From Halomonas sp. 1513 (GTDB lineage: Bacteria > Pseudomonadota > Gammaproteobacteria > Pseudomonadales > Halomonadaceae), in assembly GCA_001971685.1 (NCBI GenBank), contig CP019326.1, positions 3,224,001 through 3,288,000 on the forward strand: 64,000 nucleotides of DNA, in the 5' to 3' direction. Every line of letters begins with the position of its first letter. The stretch's first letter is position 1. The notes beneath the pieces were generated by a model. The model was given only the letters and a program-made list of their open reading frames with translations. It had not been told where the DNA came from and ran no database searches. This document shows, piece by piece, positions 8,303-17,250 of the stretch. The position numbers and the translations under genes were made by a program.

Positions 8303-9208
8303 ATGAACGCCTATCTTGAACAGCGTGCGCTGAAAATTTCCACCGCCATGACCCTGCTGGTGGCGAGCCTGGGGGTGGCCTTCGGGCTGCTCTCGGGGTC
8401 GCGCTCGATTCTCTTCGACGGGGTCTTTTCGACCATCGATGCCGCCATGTCGCTGCTGGCGCTGTTCGTCTCGCGGCTGGTAATGAAGGAGTCCAGCCAG
8501 CGCTTCCAGCTCGGCTACTGGCACTTCGAACCGATGGTCGCGGCACTCAACGGCTCGATCCTACTGCTGCTATGCTTCTACGCCTTTCTCAACGCCGTCA
8601 GCGGGTTGATGGAGGGCGGCCGCGAACTGGCCTTCGATGTGGCGATCGGCTATGCGGTCATCGTCTGCGCGGCCTGCTACGGCATGTTCTTCTATGAACG
8701 GCGCCTTAACCGCCGCGCGCGCTCGGAGTTCGTGCGCATCGACACCCAGGGCTGGCTGATGGCGGCGCTGATCACCAGCGCCCTGCTGGTGGCCTTCATC
8801 GCCGCACTGCTGATGCAGGACACCGCCCTGGCGAGGTGGACACCCTACGTCGATTCGGCGCTGCTGGCGGTATTGACGCTTTGCTTCATGCCGGTACCGA
8901 TCGGTATCGTGCGCCGCGCCATGGGCGAGATCATGATGGTCGCCCCGCCGGCGCTGGACGCCGAGGTGCATGCGGCCATGGCGCCGGTCATGCAGCGTGA
9001 CGGGCTGCTGGAGTATTCGAGCCACGTGGCCAAGAGCGGCCGAGTGCATACCATCGAGATCCACCTGCTGACCACGCCGGCGTTTGCCCGCGACGCCGGC
9101 GTGGCTCACCTCGATGAGATTCGCGAGGAGATCGCCTCGCGGCTGAGCATTCCCGGCGAGCAGCGCTGGTTCACGCTGTCGTTCACCGCCGAGCGGCGCT
9201 GGCTATGA
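8303..9208 (+). CDS. Cation diffusion facilitator (CDF) family transporter
   Basis: 301 residues with about six membrane segments followed by a soluble C-terminal domain from about residue 210. The segment SILFDGVFSTIDAAMSLLALFVSRL has the acidic pair typical of TM2 of CDF proteins, RFQLGYWHFEP follows it, and YVDSALLAVL in TM5 provides the second acidic site. CDF proteins exchange Zn, Fe, Mn or Co for protons at the inner membrane; the metal here cannot be read from sequence. The start ATG follows the terminator of cra, so it has its own transcript. It overlaps the convergent kinase gene by six bases at its 3' end. Confidence 0.85.
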   Translation: MNAYLEQRALKISTAMTLLVASLGVAFGLLSGSRSILFDGVFSTIDAAMSLLALFVSRLVMKESSQRFQLGYWHFEPMVAALNGSILLLLCFYAFLNAVSGLMEGGRELAFDVAIGYAVIVCAACYGMFFYERRLNRRARSEFVRIDTQGWLMAALITSALLVAFIAALLMQDTALARWTPYVDSALLAVLTLCFMPVPIGIVRRAMGEIMMVAPPALDAEVHAAMAPVMQRDGLLEYSSHVAKSGRVHTIEIHLLTTPAFARDAGVAHLDEIREEIASRLSIPGEQRWFTLSFTAERRWL

Positions 9209-11383
9209 GGTCTCGCTAGCCGGCCAGCGCCGCGCCAGCGCCGCCAGCGACGGTGCTAGACAGTCACGCAGCGCCTCGAGTGCGGCCTGGCACGGCGCCT
9301 GCTGCGCAGCGGCCTGCTCGAGGCGCTGCGCCGCCGCTGCCAGCCGCCCCAGCCCCAGGCTCCCGGCCTCGCCCTTGATCAGATGCGCCAGCTGCGCGGT
9401 GCGTGCCAAGTCGTCGGCCGCGCGAGCGGCCTCCAACTGGTCGAGGCGTGCCGGCATATTGGACTGAAACAACGCCAGCAGTGCCTGGCGATCGGCCAGC
9501 GCCAGGCTGGCCTCGAGCTCTTCCAGGGCGGCGCCATCGAGCCATGTCGACGCCTCGTCAGGCGTGTCGGGGGACGCCGCCGGCGCGGGGTGCGGGGCAT
9601 CGGGCAGGTGGCGCTCGAGCATCGCCAGCAGCGTCTCGCGAAACAGCGGCTTGGCCAGGTAGCCATCCATGCCGGCCTCACGGCAGCGCGCCTGGTCGCC
9701 GTCCAGCGCCCCGGCGGTCATGGCCACGATGGGGACCTGCCGGGTCCAGCCGTCGCGCTGGCGCAGCGCACGGGTGACCGCCAGACCGTCCAGATCGGGC
9801 ATCTGCACGTCCATGAAGATCAGCGCGAAGCGCTGCGCCTCGCAGCACGCCAGGGCCTCGCTGCCGCTGGCGGCCACCGTGACCCGGCAGCCCAACCGCT
9901 CGAGCATGGCCACTGCCACCTGCTGGTTGATCGGGTTGTCCTCGACCAGCAGCAGCGAGGCGCCGAAATTCACCGCCGTGGCAACGTGCGGCCGACTCGC
10001 CGGCACCACCGTGTCAGCCGCCATCGCCGGCTGCAGCGGCAGCCGCAGCCAGAAACGGCTGCCCTGCCCCGGCGCGCTGGTAAAGTCGATCTCGCCGTCC
10101 ATCGCGCTGGCCAGCTGCTTGCAGATCGCCAGCCCCAGGCCGCTACCGCCGAAGCGTCGTGCCGTGGAAGGGTCGCCCTGGCGAAAGGGCTCGAACAGCA
10201 GGTCTCGCTGGCCCTCATCGATACCGCAGCCCTGGTCACTGACGCTGATCTCGAGGCCCTCGTCCTCGCCACGCTGCGCGGCCAGCACCACCTCGCCGCG
10301 GGTGGAGAACTTGATGGCGTTGGAGAGTAGGTTGAGGATGATCTGATTGACCCGGCCCGGGTCGCCACTCAGCCGCGCTGGCAGCCGCGGGTCGCACTCG
10401 CTGCGCAGGGTCAGCGACTTGGCGCTGGCGCGCGGGGCAAACAGCGCTACCGCTTGCGCCATCAGCTCGCGCAGGTCGTAGTCGGTATGTTCCAGCTCCA
10501 GGCGACCGGCCTCGATCTTGGAGAAGTCGAGGATGTCGTTGATCAAACCCAGCAGCAGCCCGCCGCTTTCGTGAATGGTGGCGGCGTAATGCCGCGAGGT
10601 GGCATCCAGCGGCCGTTCGCGCAGCAGCTCGCTCATGCCGATCACGCCGTTGAGGGGGGTGCGAATCTCATGGCTGACCGTGGCCAGAAATTCGCTCTTG
10701 GCCTGGCTAGCCGCCTCAGCGCGCCGCGCGGTAATCTCGAGCTCCCCGCTCAGCGCTTCGGTGGCACGCCGCGCCGCAGCGCTTTCGCGTGCTTCTCGAA
10801 ACAGGAACACCACCACCAGTGCCGCTGCGGCGCTCATCGCCATGATCAACCCCAACAGCAGCCGGTAGAGGCCCTGCAGCTGTTCGCGCTCGTGCGTCGT
10901 GGTATCGGCGAGGTGGGCGTTGATGGCCACGATCAGCTCTTCACTATAGCGGCTCAGCGTATCGAGCCGCGCATCCAGCGCGTCCCGTCCATCCTGCTCA
11001 AGCGAAAAATCCTCGCGGTAGAGGCGCTCGTCGATGGCGTCGACCTGATCGCCGATCGATGCCATCAGCGAGGAGGCCCGCGGAATGCTGTCGAGCAGTT
11101 CGGCGAGCTCACCGCGGCGCAGCAGGTTGACGCGGCTGTACATCAGCTCGAAGCGCAGGCGTAGATCACTCAGGGTGCCCTGGTCGGCCGGCCTGGCCAG
11201 CTGCGAACGCAGCTGAATCGCCTCGCGATCCAACTTGTAGGCCGACCAGGCCGCATCACCGCCCACGCTCTGGGCCAGGCTGTCCTGGCGCCACAGCACC
11301 AGCCCCGCGACCGTGATGGCCGCAATGAAAAACAGCAGCGCGGCAATAGCGCCGAGCTTCAGGCGGCCGGGATAGCGCAGCAT
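9203..11383 (-). CDS. Tripartite hybrid sensor histidine kinase (HisKA-HATPase-REC-HPt)
   Basis: 726 residues. Two membrane segments (about 9-31 and 172-196) flank a periplasmic helical sensor region of about 140 residues without a recognisable PAS or Cache signature. The H-box [10 protein letters not shown] carries His238; the ATPase domain shows [17 protein letters not shown] and [10 protein letters not shown] receiver domain follows (VEDNPINQQ, phosphoacceptor Asp525, Lys near 578). An HPt domain closes the protein ([12 protein letters not shown], His667). The layout is that of TorS/BarA/EvgS-type phosphorelays, so a separate response regulator must receive the signal; none is adjacent. 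The upstream gene at 11410-11931 is 26 bases away and is probably the periplasmic input partner. Confidence 0.93.
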   Translation of the reverse strand: MLRYPGRLKLGAIAALLFFIAAITVAGLVLWRQDSLAQSVGGDAAWSAYKLDREAIQLRSQLARPADQGTLSDLRLRFELMYSRVNLLRRGELAELLDSIPRASSLMASIGDQVDAIDERLYREDFSLEQDGRDALDARLDTLSRYSEELIVAINAHLADTTTHEREQLQGLYRLLLGLIMAMSAAAALVVVFLFREARESAAARRATEALSGELEITARRAEAASQAKSEFLATVSHEIRTPLNGVIGMSELLRERPLDATSRHYAATIHESGGLLLGLINDILDFSKIEAGRLELEHTDYDLRELMAQAVALFAPRASAKSLTLRSECDPRLPARLSGDPGRVNQIILNLLSNAIKFSTRGEVVLAAQRGEDEGLEISVSDQGCGIDEGQRDLLFEPFRQGDPSTARRFGGSGLGLAICKQLASAMDGEIDFTSAPGQGSRFWLRLPLQPAMAADTVVPASRPHVATAVNFGASLLLVEDNPINQQVAVAMLERLGCRVTVAASGSEALACCEAQRFALIFMDVQMPDLDGLAVTRALRQRDGWTRQVPIVAMTAGALDGDQARCREAGMDGYLAKPLFRETLLAMLERHLPDAPHPAPAASPDTPDEASTWLDGAALEELEASLALADRQALLALFQSNMPARLDQLEAARAADDLARTAQLAHLIKGEAGSLGLGRLAAAAQRLEQAAAQQAPCQAALEALRDCLAPSLAALARRWPASETS

Positions 11384-11409
11384 CGCAGGCCCCTCATGTC
11401 AGCGGGCGA

Positions 11410-11931
11410 TCACTCGGCATGAATATGAACCACCTGCCATACGGAACGGAAACGGATCGTCTCGTTGTGCAGCTCGGGATGGTCATCGAACGGATAGAGC
11501 ACGAAGATCGGCCCGTAATCACGAATCGGCATCGCTTCACCGTTGCGGGTCAGCGCCAGGATCACATCGTAGTCGTAAAAGTTGTCGACCGGGATATCGG
11601 CGGCGAAGTCGTTCAGCGCCCTCACCCGCACCGACTCGCTGTCAGTCCCTACGGCCTCCAGCAGCGCGCGCGCCAGCGGCCCCTCGAAAGCGCTCGGACC
11701 ATCGGTCCAGGGGGTATGGGTCTCGATCACCCTGCCCGGAAGGGCCTCCAACATCGCGGCATCGAAGTGCGCTTCATCGCCGACGTTGGTATGGGCAATA
11801 TTGCCCGACACCGTGAGGATGACGTCACCTTCCGGGGCGGGCAGCGCCCAAGCGGCCAGCGGCAAGACGCTCAGCAACACGGCCAGCGGCAGCCGGCAGG
11901 CGAAGGATGACAAACGGTGGCGAATGCGCAT
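11410..11931 (-). CDS. Periplasmic sulfite-oxidase-fold (molybdopterin-domain-like) protein paired with a sensor kinase
   Basis: 173 residues with a signal peptide (cleavage near AWA-LPAP, about residue 29). The mature part, with VILTVSGNI near the start, FDAAMLEALP, then VRVRALNDFAADIP and MPIRDYGPIFVLYPFD, follows the pattern of the oxidoreductase molybdopterin-binding fold (COG3915-like). The only cysteine is in the signal peptide, so the mature protein cannot ligate Mo through the usual cysteine. Proteins of this kind are often encoded just upstream of histidine kinases, as here (26-base gap, same strand). A role as ligand-binding or redox-sensing input to the kinase is inference. Confidence 0.75.
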   Translation of the reverse strand: MRIRHRLSSFACRLPLAVLLSVLPLAAWALPAPEGDVILTVSGNIAHTNVGDEAHFDAAMLEALPGRVIETHTPWTDGPSAFEGPLARALLEAVGTDSESVRVRALNDFAADIPVDNFYDYDVILALTRNGEAMPIRDYGPIFVLYPFDDHPELHNETIRFRSVWQVVHIHAE

Positions 11932-12076
11932 GGCAGCCCCTTACGTAAACACGTTGTTATGATAATGCTGCTTCTTGATCCGTCGCACTATTTTGCCATA
12001 TTCCCTAGTGTAGAATCTTACCCTTGGCATACCTTGCCGGCACCCTGGACGATACCCGGACCACAGGAGAGGTCTC

Positions 12077-13573
12077 TTGCCCGAGCAGTTGAAGGATTTT
12101 GCCCACACCTTCTTGCACGCCGTGAACAACCTGCTGCCGATCATCGTGGTGGTGGTGGTGTTCCAGGCGCTGGTACTGCGCCAATGGCCGGACGGCGGCC
12201 TGGGCATGGCGGTTGGCCTGCTGATCGTGGCACTCGGCGTGGCGCTGTTCCTGCGCGGCCTGGAACTGGGCATCTTCCCGGTCGGCAAGAGCCTCGCCAA
12301 CCAGTTTGCGCGCCGCGGGTCGCTGCCGATCCTGATCAGCTTCGGCTTCGCCATTGGCTTCTCGGCAGTGATCGCCGAGCCGGCGCTGATCGCCGTCGCC
12401 GACCAGGCCGCCGAGATCAGCGACGGGCGCATCGATGCCCTGACCCTGCGCCTGATCGTCGCCGCCTCGGTAGGCCTGGTGATGGCCATGGGGATCCTGC
12501 GGGTGATTCTCGGCCATCCGCTGCACTGGTACATGATCATCGGCTACCTGACGGTGGTGGCGGTGACCTTCTTCGCCCCGGAGGAGATCGTCGGGCTCGC
12601 CTACGACTCCGGTGGGGTGACCACCAATATCGTCACCGTACCACTCATCGCCGCGCTGGGGATTGGCCTGGCCACCTCGATTCGCGGCCGCAACCCGCTG
12701 ATCGACGGCTTCGGCCTGGTAGGTCTGGCGGTGATGGTGCCAATGATCAGCGTTCAGCTGTACGGCATCATCGTCTACGGCCAGGCCAGTCCCGCGGGTG
12801 ATGCCGAACTGGTGATGAACGGTGACGATGCCCTCGACGCGGCCAATCCGCTGCTGCAGATGGCGCTCGACCTGTTCAGCATGCTGCGTGACGTACTGCC
12901 GATCCTGCTGGTGATCCTGTTCTTTCAGTATGCGGTACTGCGGCGCGCCCTCTCCAATCGGCTACGGGTCGCCGCGGGCTTCGCGCTGGTGATCATTGGT
13001 CTCTACGCCTTCGTGGTGGGGCTCAAGCTGGGGCTGTTCCCGATCGGCCGCAGCATGGCCGAGCAGCTGATTCAGTTCGACAGCTGGCTGTGGGTCTATC
13101 TGTTCGCCTTCGCCATCGGCTTTGCCACCACCATGGCCGAGCCGGCGCTGATCGCCGTGGGCCAGCAGGCCGAAGAGGCCGCCGCCGGCAAGATCGACGG
13201 CCGCGCGATCCGGCTGCTGGTAGCGCTGGGCGTGGCGATCGGGATCACCATCGGTGTTCACCGCATCATCACCGGCGACTCGATCCACCACTACATCATT
13301 GCCGGCTACAGCCTGGTGATCGTGCTTACCGCGCTGTCGCCACGCTATATCGTGGCGTTGGCCTTCGATCTTGGCGGTGTGACCACCTCGGAGGTCACGG
13401 TGCCGCTGGTCACCGCGCTGGGCATCGGCCTCGCCACCCAAATCGAGGGCCGCGACGTGCTCATTGACGGCTTCGGCCTGATCGCCTTCGCCTCGATATT
13501 CCCCATCGTCACGGTGATGATCTATGCCATCATCATGGAACGCCTGGTCAAATGGAGGAGCGTCCGATCATGA
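12077..13573 (+). CDS. DUF1538 family membrane protein (internally duplicated)
   Basis: 498 residues, almost entirely hydrophobic with about a dozen membrane segments. Residues about 1-240 and 260-498 are two copies of the same domain: both contain AIGF...AEPALIAV, a GGVTT motif followed by TVPL...ALGIGLAT, and a LIDGFGL motif. This matches the DUF1538 family, of unknown transport function. The start is TTG at 12077, supported by an AGGAGAG ribosome binding site six bases upstream; no ATG nearby fits. The stop overlaps the ATG of the PII-like gene (ATGA), so the two are translationally coupled. A role as an ion or small-molecule carrier controlled by the PII-like partner is inference. Confidence 0.88.
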   Translation: MPEQLKDFAHTFLHAVNNLLPIIVVVVVFQALVLRQWPDGGLGMAVGLLIVALGVALFLRGLELGIFPVGKSLANQFARRGSLPILISFGFAIGFSAVIAEPALIAVADQAAEISDGRIDALTLRLIVAASVGLVMAMGILRVILGHPLHWYMIIGYLTVVAVTFFAPEEIVGLAYDSGGVTTNIVTVPLIAALGIGLATSIRGRNPLIDGFGLVGLAVMVPMISVQLYGIIVYGQASPAGDAELVMNGDDALDAANPLLQMALDLFSMLRDVLPILLVILFFQYAVLRRALSNRLRVAAGFALVIIGLYAFVVGLKLGLFPIGRSMAEQLIQFDSWLWVYLFAFAIGFATTMAEPALIAVGQQAEEAAAGKIDGRAIRLLVALGVAIGITIGVHRIITGDSIHHYIIAGYSLVIVLTALSPRYIVALAFDLGGVTTSEVTVPLVTALGIGLATQIEGRDVLIDGFGLIAFASIFPIVTVMIYAIIMERLVKWRSVRS

Positions 13574-13920
13574 AGTTTTCCGCACTGGTGGCCATCGTGC
13601 CCGAGGAGCTGGAGCAGGAGTGCCTCGATGAGGCCAACCGCACCGGTGGCGGCGGGGTCACCCTGCTGTCCGGTCGCGGGCTTGGCGGCGAACCCAAGAA
13701 GACCTTCTTCGGCCTGACCTTCGAGGGCAGCCAGACGGTGCTGCTGATGGTGCTCGAGAAGGGCTTGTCGCTGAGCGTGCTCAAGGCCCTGCAGAAGGTG
13801 CTCAACCCCGACGGCGAGAGCTCCCGCGGGGTCGTCTTCACCATGCCCATCGAGCACCTCGGCGGCCTCGACGTCTCGCAGCTGGAGCGCTTCGAGCAGC
13901 ACCTGCGCGATACGCTCTAG
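13570..13920 (+). CDS. PII-like (GlnB-fold) regulatory protein
   Basis: 116 residues. The beta-alpha-beta start MKFSALVAIVPEELEQECLDEA, the glycine-rich GGGGVTLLSGRG, and TVLLMVLEKGLSLSVLKALQKVL resemble the PII/GlnB ferredoxin-like fold, but the T-loop is short and lacks the uridylylated tyrosine motif of true GlnB. The ATG at 13570 is preferred over an in-frame upstream ATG because a GGAGGAG site lies nine bases before it and because it overlaps the DUF1538 stop. PII-like proteins usually bind nucleotides as trimers and gate a partner transporter; the partner here is very probably the coupled DUF1538 protein. Confidence 0.8.
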   Translation: MKFSALVAIVPEELEQECLDEANRTGGGGVTLLSGRGLGGEPKKTFFGLTFEGSQTVLLMVLEKGLSLSVLKALQKVLNPDGESSRGVVFTMPIEHLGGLDVSQLERFEQHLRDTL

Positions 13921-13960
13921 CCATTCATCCATCCGCCACCCGGCGGCGTCACAGGAACAC

Positions 13961-14353
13961 ATGCCTATGCTGGTCAAGGACATCATGGTGCGCGATGTGG
14001 TGAAGGTCTCGGCCTTCGCCACCCTGCGCGAGGCGTTGGCGCTGATGAAGCGCCATTCACTCAAGTCACTAGTGGTCGAGCAGCAGACGCCCCACGACGC
14101 CTGGGGGCTGATCACCTACACCAATATTCTCAAGACCATCGTCGCCGAGAGCGGCGATATCGATCTGGTCAACGTCTATGACGTCTGTGTCAAGCCGGTG
14201 ATATCGGTGGGTGAGAGTCTCGACGTCAAGCACGTCGCTTCGCTGATGACCGACAACCGCGTCAAGCGCGTGCTGGTGCTGCGCGACAACGAGCTGGTCG
14301 GCCTGCTGACCATGGACGATATCATCGGCACCGTGCTGGACATGATCGACTGA
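13961..14353 (+). CDS. Two-CBS-domain protein
   Basis: 130 residues forming a single CBS pair (Bateman module): domain 1 about residues 1-65 (VKDIMVRDVVKVSAFATLREALALM), domain 2 about 70-130 (VKPVISVGESLDVKHVASLMTDNRVKRVLVL). No catalytic or membrane domain is attached. CBS pairs bind adenine nucleotides, so the protein could report energy state to the two genes before it, from which it is separated by 40 bases. An alternative start exists at the second Met (13967). Confidence 0.9.
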   Translation: MPMLVKDIMVRDVVKVSAFATLREALALMKRHSLKSLVVEQQTPHDAWGLITYTNILKTIVAESGDIDLVNVYDVCVKPVISVGESLDVKHVASLMTDNRVKRVLVLRDNELVGLLTMDDIIGTVLDMID

Positions 14354-14363
14354 CGGCACTGGC

Positions 14364-14885
14364 CTACTGGGTCAGGCCGGCACCCGCCCGCCCGGGCAGC
14401 TCTTCCAGGCCATCCAGGTAACGCTGCAGCTGGTAGGCGCGATCCTCGAGCACGGCGTTGCGGCGCAGCTGCTCGGCCAGCGGCCAGGGCGTATCGCCAG
14501 CCGCGGCACGCGTCTCGTCGTCGACATAGCCCTCCTCGGCGTACTGCAGGTCAGCATAGTAGGCCGCAACGAAGGCAAAGTCGGCATCCCGACTCAGCTC
14601 CCACTGCTGCTGAGCTAACGCCAACGCCTCGCGCGCCTCGCTGCCGAGCCGCCCCGAGAGGCGCGACACCAGGCGCTCCACCTCGGTCTGCCAGTCGTCG
14701 TAGGCATCCGACGCGCAGGCCAGCATCGCCGGAGTGTGCCATTCGCCCTCTTCCATGCAGCTGTCGGTCTTGTGGTCGATGGGATGGCTACCCCGGGTGG
14801 GGGGCGCCTCTCCCTGGGCCAGCCCCGCCACGGGCGCTGCCAGCAGCAGCATGCCAAGAGTATGACCTATCATTGCGTGCCTCAT
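14364..14885 (-). CDS. LprI-like (DUF1311-type) secreted protein
   Basis: 173 residues with a signal peptide (cleavage near GLAQ, about residue 24). The mature part has cysteines in SCMEEGEW and MLACASDAYDDWQTEVERL and a helical region rich in Gln, Glu and Asp, as in the lysozyme inhibitor LprI/DUF1311 family. It is probably periplasmic. Its ATG overlaps the stop of the MOSC gene by four bases, so the pair forms an operon, though no functional link is obvious. It is convergent with the CBS gene, with only 10 bases between them. Confidence 0.65.
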   Translation of the reverse strand: MRHAMIGHTLGMLLLAAPVAGLAQGEAPPTRGSHPIDHKTDSCMEEGEWHTPAMLACASDAYDDWQTEVERLVSRLSGRLGSEAREALALAQQQWELSRDADFAFVAAYYADLQYAEEGYVDDETRAAAGDTPWPLAEQLRRNAVLEDRAYQLQRYLDGLEELPGRAGAGLTQ

Positions 14886-15685
14886 GACACCACCTCCAGC
14901 GCCGCGCCCACCGTCAGGGTGCCGCCGCGGGCGACGATCAAATTCTGGCCAAAGTAGATCAGCCCGTCCGCTCCGCGTCGATACTCGGCCAGGGTGCGCA
15001 GCGGCTCCCGCCCGGGCAGGAACTCACCGCTCGACGGGTCCACCGTGACCATCGCACAGCGCGAGCAGGGCTTGTCGACCAGCAGCTCGACCTCGCCGAT
15101 ACGCAGCAGGTGCCAGTCGTCTTCGGCATAGGGCAGGCTGCCGCTGACCACCAGGTTGGGCCGAAACTGCGCCATCCGCTGCGGCGTGGCGAGGCGCGTG
15201 TTGAGGTCATCCAGCGAGGCCTGGCCGATCAACATCAGCGGATAGCCGTCGGCGAAGCTGACCCGCTTGCCCAGCGCCTGGCGATAGCGCGGTGAGCGAT
15301 CGCCGAGCCATAGCAGTCGCACCGGCTCGCCCAGGGCCTCACTCAGCCAGGCGTCCGCCTCGGCGGTAGTGGTCAAGCCGGAGAAACGGTCGCCCCACAC
15401 CTGGGTGGCCAGCGGCTCGCCGATATGGTTGACGTGATGCAGGGTGAAGTCGTCCAGCGCCGCATGGTGCAGCACGATGCCGTCATCGAACAGCGTGGTC
15501 GAAACACGCTGCAGCTGCGGGTGGCTGCGCGCGGTGACGAAGACACCGTCGGGGCGCACCACCATGTAGCGGCGATCCCCGTCCAGCCCCTCCTCACCGG
15601 CCCAGGCGGCGCTCAGTGCCTCGCCGGCGGTGGACTTGATCGGGTATCGAAACAGACCCGCGAGACGCAGCGACGATTCGGCCAT
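14882..15685 (-). CDS. MOSC domain-containing protein (YcbX-like)
   Basis: 267 residues. An N-terminal MOSC beta-barrel domain (LFRYPIKSTAGEAL, then GLDGDRRYMVV) is followed by a MOSC domain from about 120 onward with LVDKPCSRCAMVTVDPSSGEF, the conserved cysteine region expected to hold the molybdenum cofactor. E. coli YcbX, a longer relative, detoxifies N-hydroxylated bases. The C-terminal 2Fe-2S ferredoxin domain of YcbX is absent here. It therefore resembles mitochondrial mARC-type reductases in layout; substrate unknown. Confidence 0.85.
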   Translation of the reverse strand: MAESSLRLAGLFRYPIKSTAGEALSAAWAGEEGLDGDRRYMVVRPDGVFVTARSHPQLQRVSTTLFDDGIVLHHAALDDFTLHHVNHIGEPLATQVWGDRFSGLTTTAEADAWLSEALGEPVRLLWLGDRSPRYRQALGKRVSFADGYPLMLIGQASLDDLNTRLATPQRMAQFRPNLVVSGSLPYAEDDWHLLRIGEVELLVDKPCSRCAMVTVDPSSGEFLPGREPLRTLAEYRRGADGLIYFGQNLIVARGGTLTVGAALEVVS

Positions 15686-15784
15686 GCAGTCATCCTTGTA
15701 TCAAGCGTTGCCGTCCCCAATAACGACACTGGGGGCGATAGTCGCCCCCAGCATAGTCGTATCGGCCGTCACTTCGCCACGCCG

Positions 15785-16594
15785 TCAGCTCTTGGGCAGC
15801 GTCTCGATACGTACCAGATCTTCGTAGGCATGCCAGCTGGCGTGGCCCAGTACCGGCAGGATCAGCGCCAGGCCGATGTAGAAGGTCATCACGCCAATCA
15901 GCACGCAGCCGGTCAGCATGGCCGCCCACAGCAGCATCGGCCGGAAGTTACGCGCCACCGAACGCACGCTGGCCTCGATGCCCTCCATGAACGTCAGGTC
16001 CTGGTCCATCAGGGTGGGAATCGCCACCACGCTGATGGAGAAGGCCCCAAAGGCCAGGATGGCCCCGGCGGCGGTGCCCACTGCCAGCATGCCGAAGCCT
16101 TCCGGCGTGGTGATCAGCGCCGTATAGAGCGTGTCCGGGCTGGGCGTCTCGAAGCCGAAGAACAGCGCGAACAGCAGCGTGGCCAGACGAATCCAGGCGA
16201 GGAAGAAGATCATCATCATCACGCCCATCATCGCCAGCTGCCCGGCATGCGGGCGCCAGGCGCCGAAGGCGTCACCCAGGGTCGGTGCCCGCCCCTCCTC
16301 GAGGCGCCGACTGATGCCGTATGACCCTACTGCCACCAGCGGTCCCAGGAACATGAAGCCGGCCACCAGCGGCAGCAGCCAGTGCCAGAACCCCAGCGTG
16401 AAAGCCCCAGCCGTGACCGCGATGCTCAGCCCCACCCAGAACATGCCGTAGGCCAGGCTCACCGCCGTGGCCTCACGAAAGTCCTTGAAACCCGCGACCA
16501 ACCAGGCACGCGGTCGATCCATGCCCACCGGGTTGATGGTGATCTTGACCGTGGCATCCGACTGCTTGTGTTTGTTTGTTTCAGCAGCATTCAT
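15785..16594 (-). CDS. DUF2189 family membrane protein
   Basis: 269 residues from the ATG at 16594. A short soluble N-terminus with a conserved-looking string INPVGMDRPRAWLVAGFKDFREA leads into about six membrane segments, the pattern of DUF2189 proteins, which are of unknown function and frequent near respiratory genes. The open frame runs further upstream, but the extension is low-quality sequence with no ribosome binding site. It stands back to back with the sulfur gene cluster. Confidence 0.8.
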   Translation of the reverse strand: MNAAETNKHKQSDATVKITINPVGMDRPRAWLVAGFKDFREATAVSLAYGMFWVGLSIAVTAGAFTLGFWHWLLPLVAGFMFLGPLVAVGSYGISRRLEEGRAPTLGDAFGAWRPHAGQLAMMGVMMMIFFLAWIRLATLLFALFFGFETPSPDTLYTALITTPEGFGMLAVGTAAGAILAFGAFSISVVAIPTLMDQDLTFMEGIEASVRSVARNFRPMLLWAAMLTGCVLIGVMTFYIGLALILPVLGHASWHAYEDLVRIETLPKS

Positions 16595-16913
16595 GGCGTT
16601 ACCCCTTATCCCGCAAGCAGTGATCCGGCACACCGGGATCGGGCCTGACGTGGCCTCGGTCGCGGGTGGCCAACACAAGGCTAGATGCCTTTTCTCCTAC
16701 GCCTTCACTATAGTTCAGCGCTCGCCAATGTGCAGGTGTCGAGCATTCAACGCGACGCCCGGCGGCTCGCCAATGGCTATAAAAAATAAAGTTCATATAA
16801 TCATTACCCATAGCGCTTGGCCTCCTGCCGGCGCTTGGCGCTATGCTGTTAGCGCGACTGCCCTCGCTCGCCCGAGGGGATAACGATAACGACGTCTTGT
16901 GAGGGATCCGACG
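16595..16913. promoter_or_regulatory. Intergenic region between DUF2189 gene and sulfur cluster
   Basis: 319 bases without a gene between divergent transcription units. The stretch around 16777-16808 is very AT-rich in an otherwise GC-rich region and includes a perfect TATAAT hexamer on the plus strand at 16796-16801, about 110 bases before the cytochrome ATG, but without a good -35 box. I found no convincing operator for a sulfide-responsive repressor. Confidence 0.45.
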
Positions 16914-17243
16914 ATGAACGTACGCCTACCCCGAGCGGCGATGGCGGCACTCGGTGCCTGCCTGCTGCTCGGCGCCTCCCACTCAGCGCTGGCCGACGGC
17001 TATGACCTGCAACTTGAGGTCATGGCCGGTGGCTGTGCCAACTGCCACGGTACCGATGGCGCCCGCGCCGGCAGCGTGCCGCCCCTGGCCGGCCGCGATG
17101 CCGACTACCTGGAGGAGCGACTGCTGGCCTTCAAGCGCGATGAGGTGGCCGACACCACCATCATGAATCGCATCGCCAAGGGCTTCAGCGACGATGAGCT
17201 GACCCGCCTGGCCGAACACTTCGCCAACGTCGAACAGGAGTGA
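16914..17243 (+). CDS. fccA: c-type cytochrome, FccA-like subunit of sulfide dehydrogenase
   Basis: 109 residues with a signal peptide (cleavage near ALA-DG, residue 27) and a single haem site CANCH at 41-45. A downstream Met in DTTIMNRIAKGFSDDEL is a likely axial ligand. The size and the class I pattern fit the small cytochrome subunit of flavocytochrome c sulfide dehydrogenase, which takes electrons from the FAD subunit encoded seven bases downstream. The ATG at 16914 with GAGGGA upstream is chosen over an in-frame GTG at 16899. Periplasmic after Sec export. Confidence 0.88.
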   Translation: MNVRLPRAAMAALGACLLLGASHSALADGYDLQLEVMAGGCANCHGTDGARAGSVPPLAGRDADYLEERLLAFKRDEVADTTIMNRIAKGFSDDELTRLAEHFANVEQE

Positions 17244-17250
17244 GGCACCC

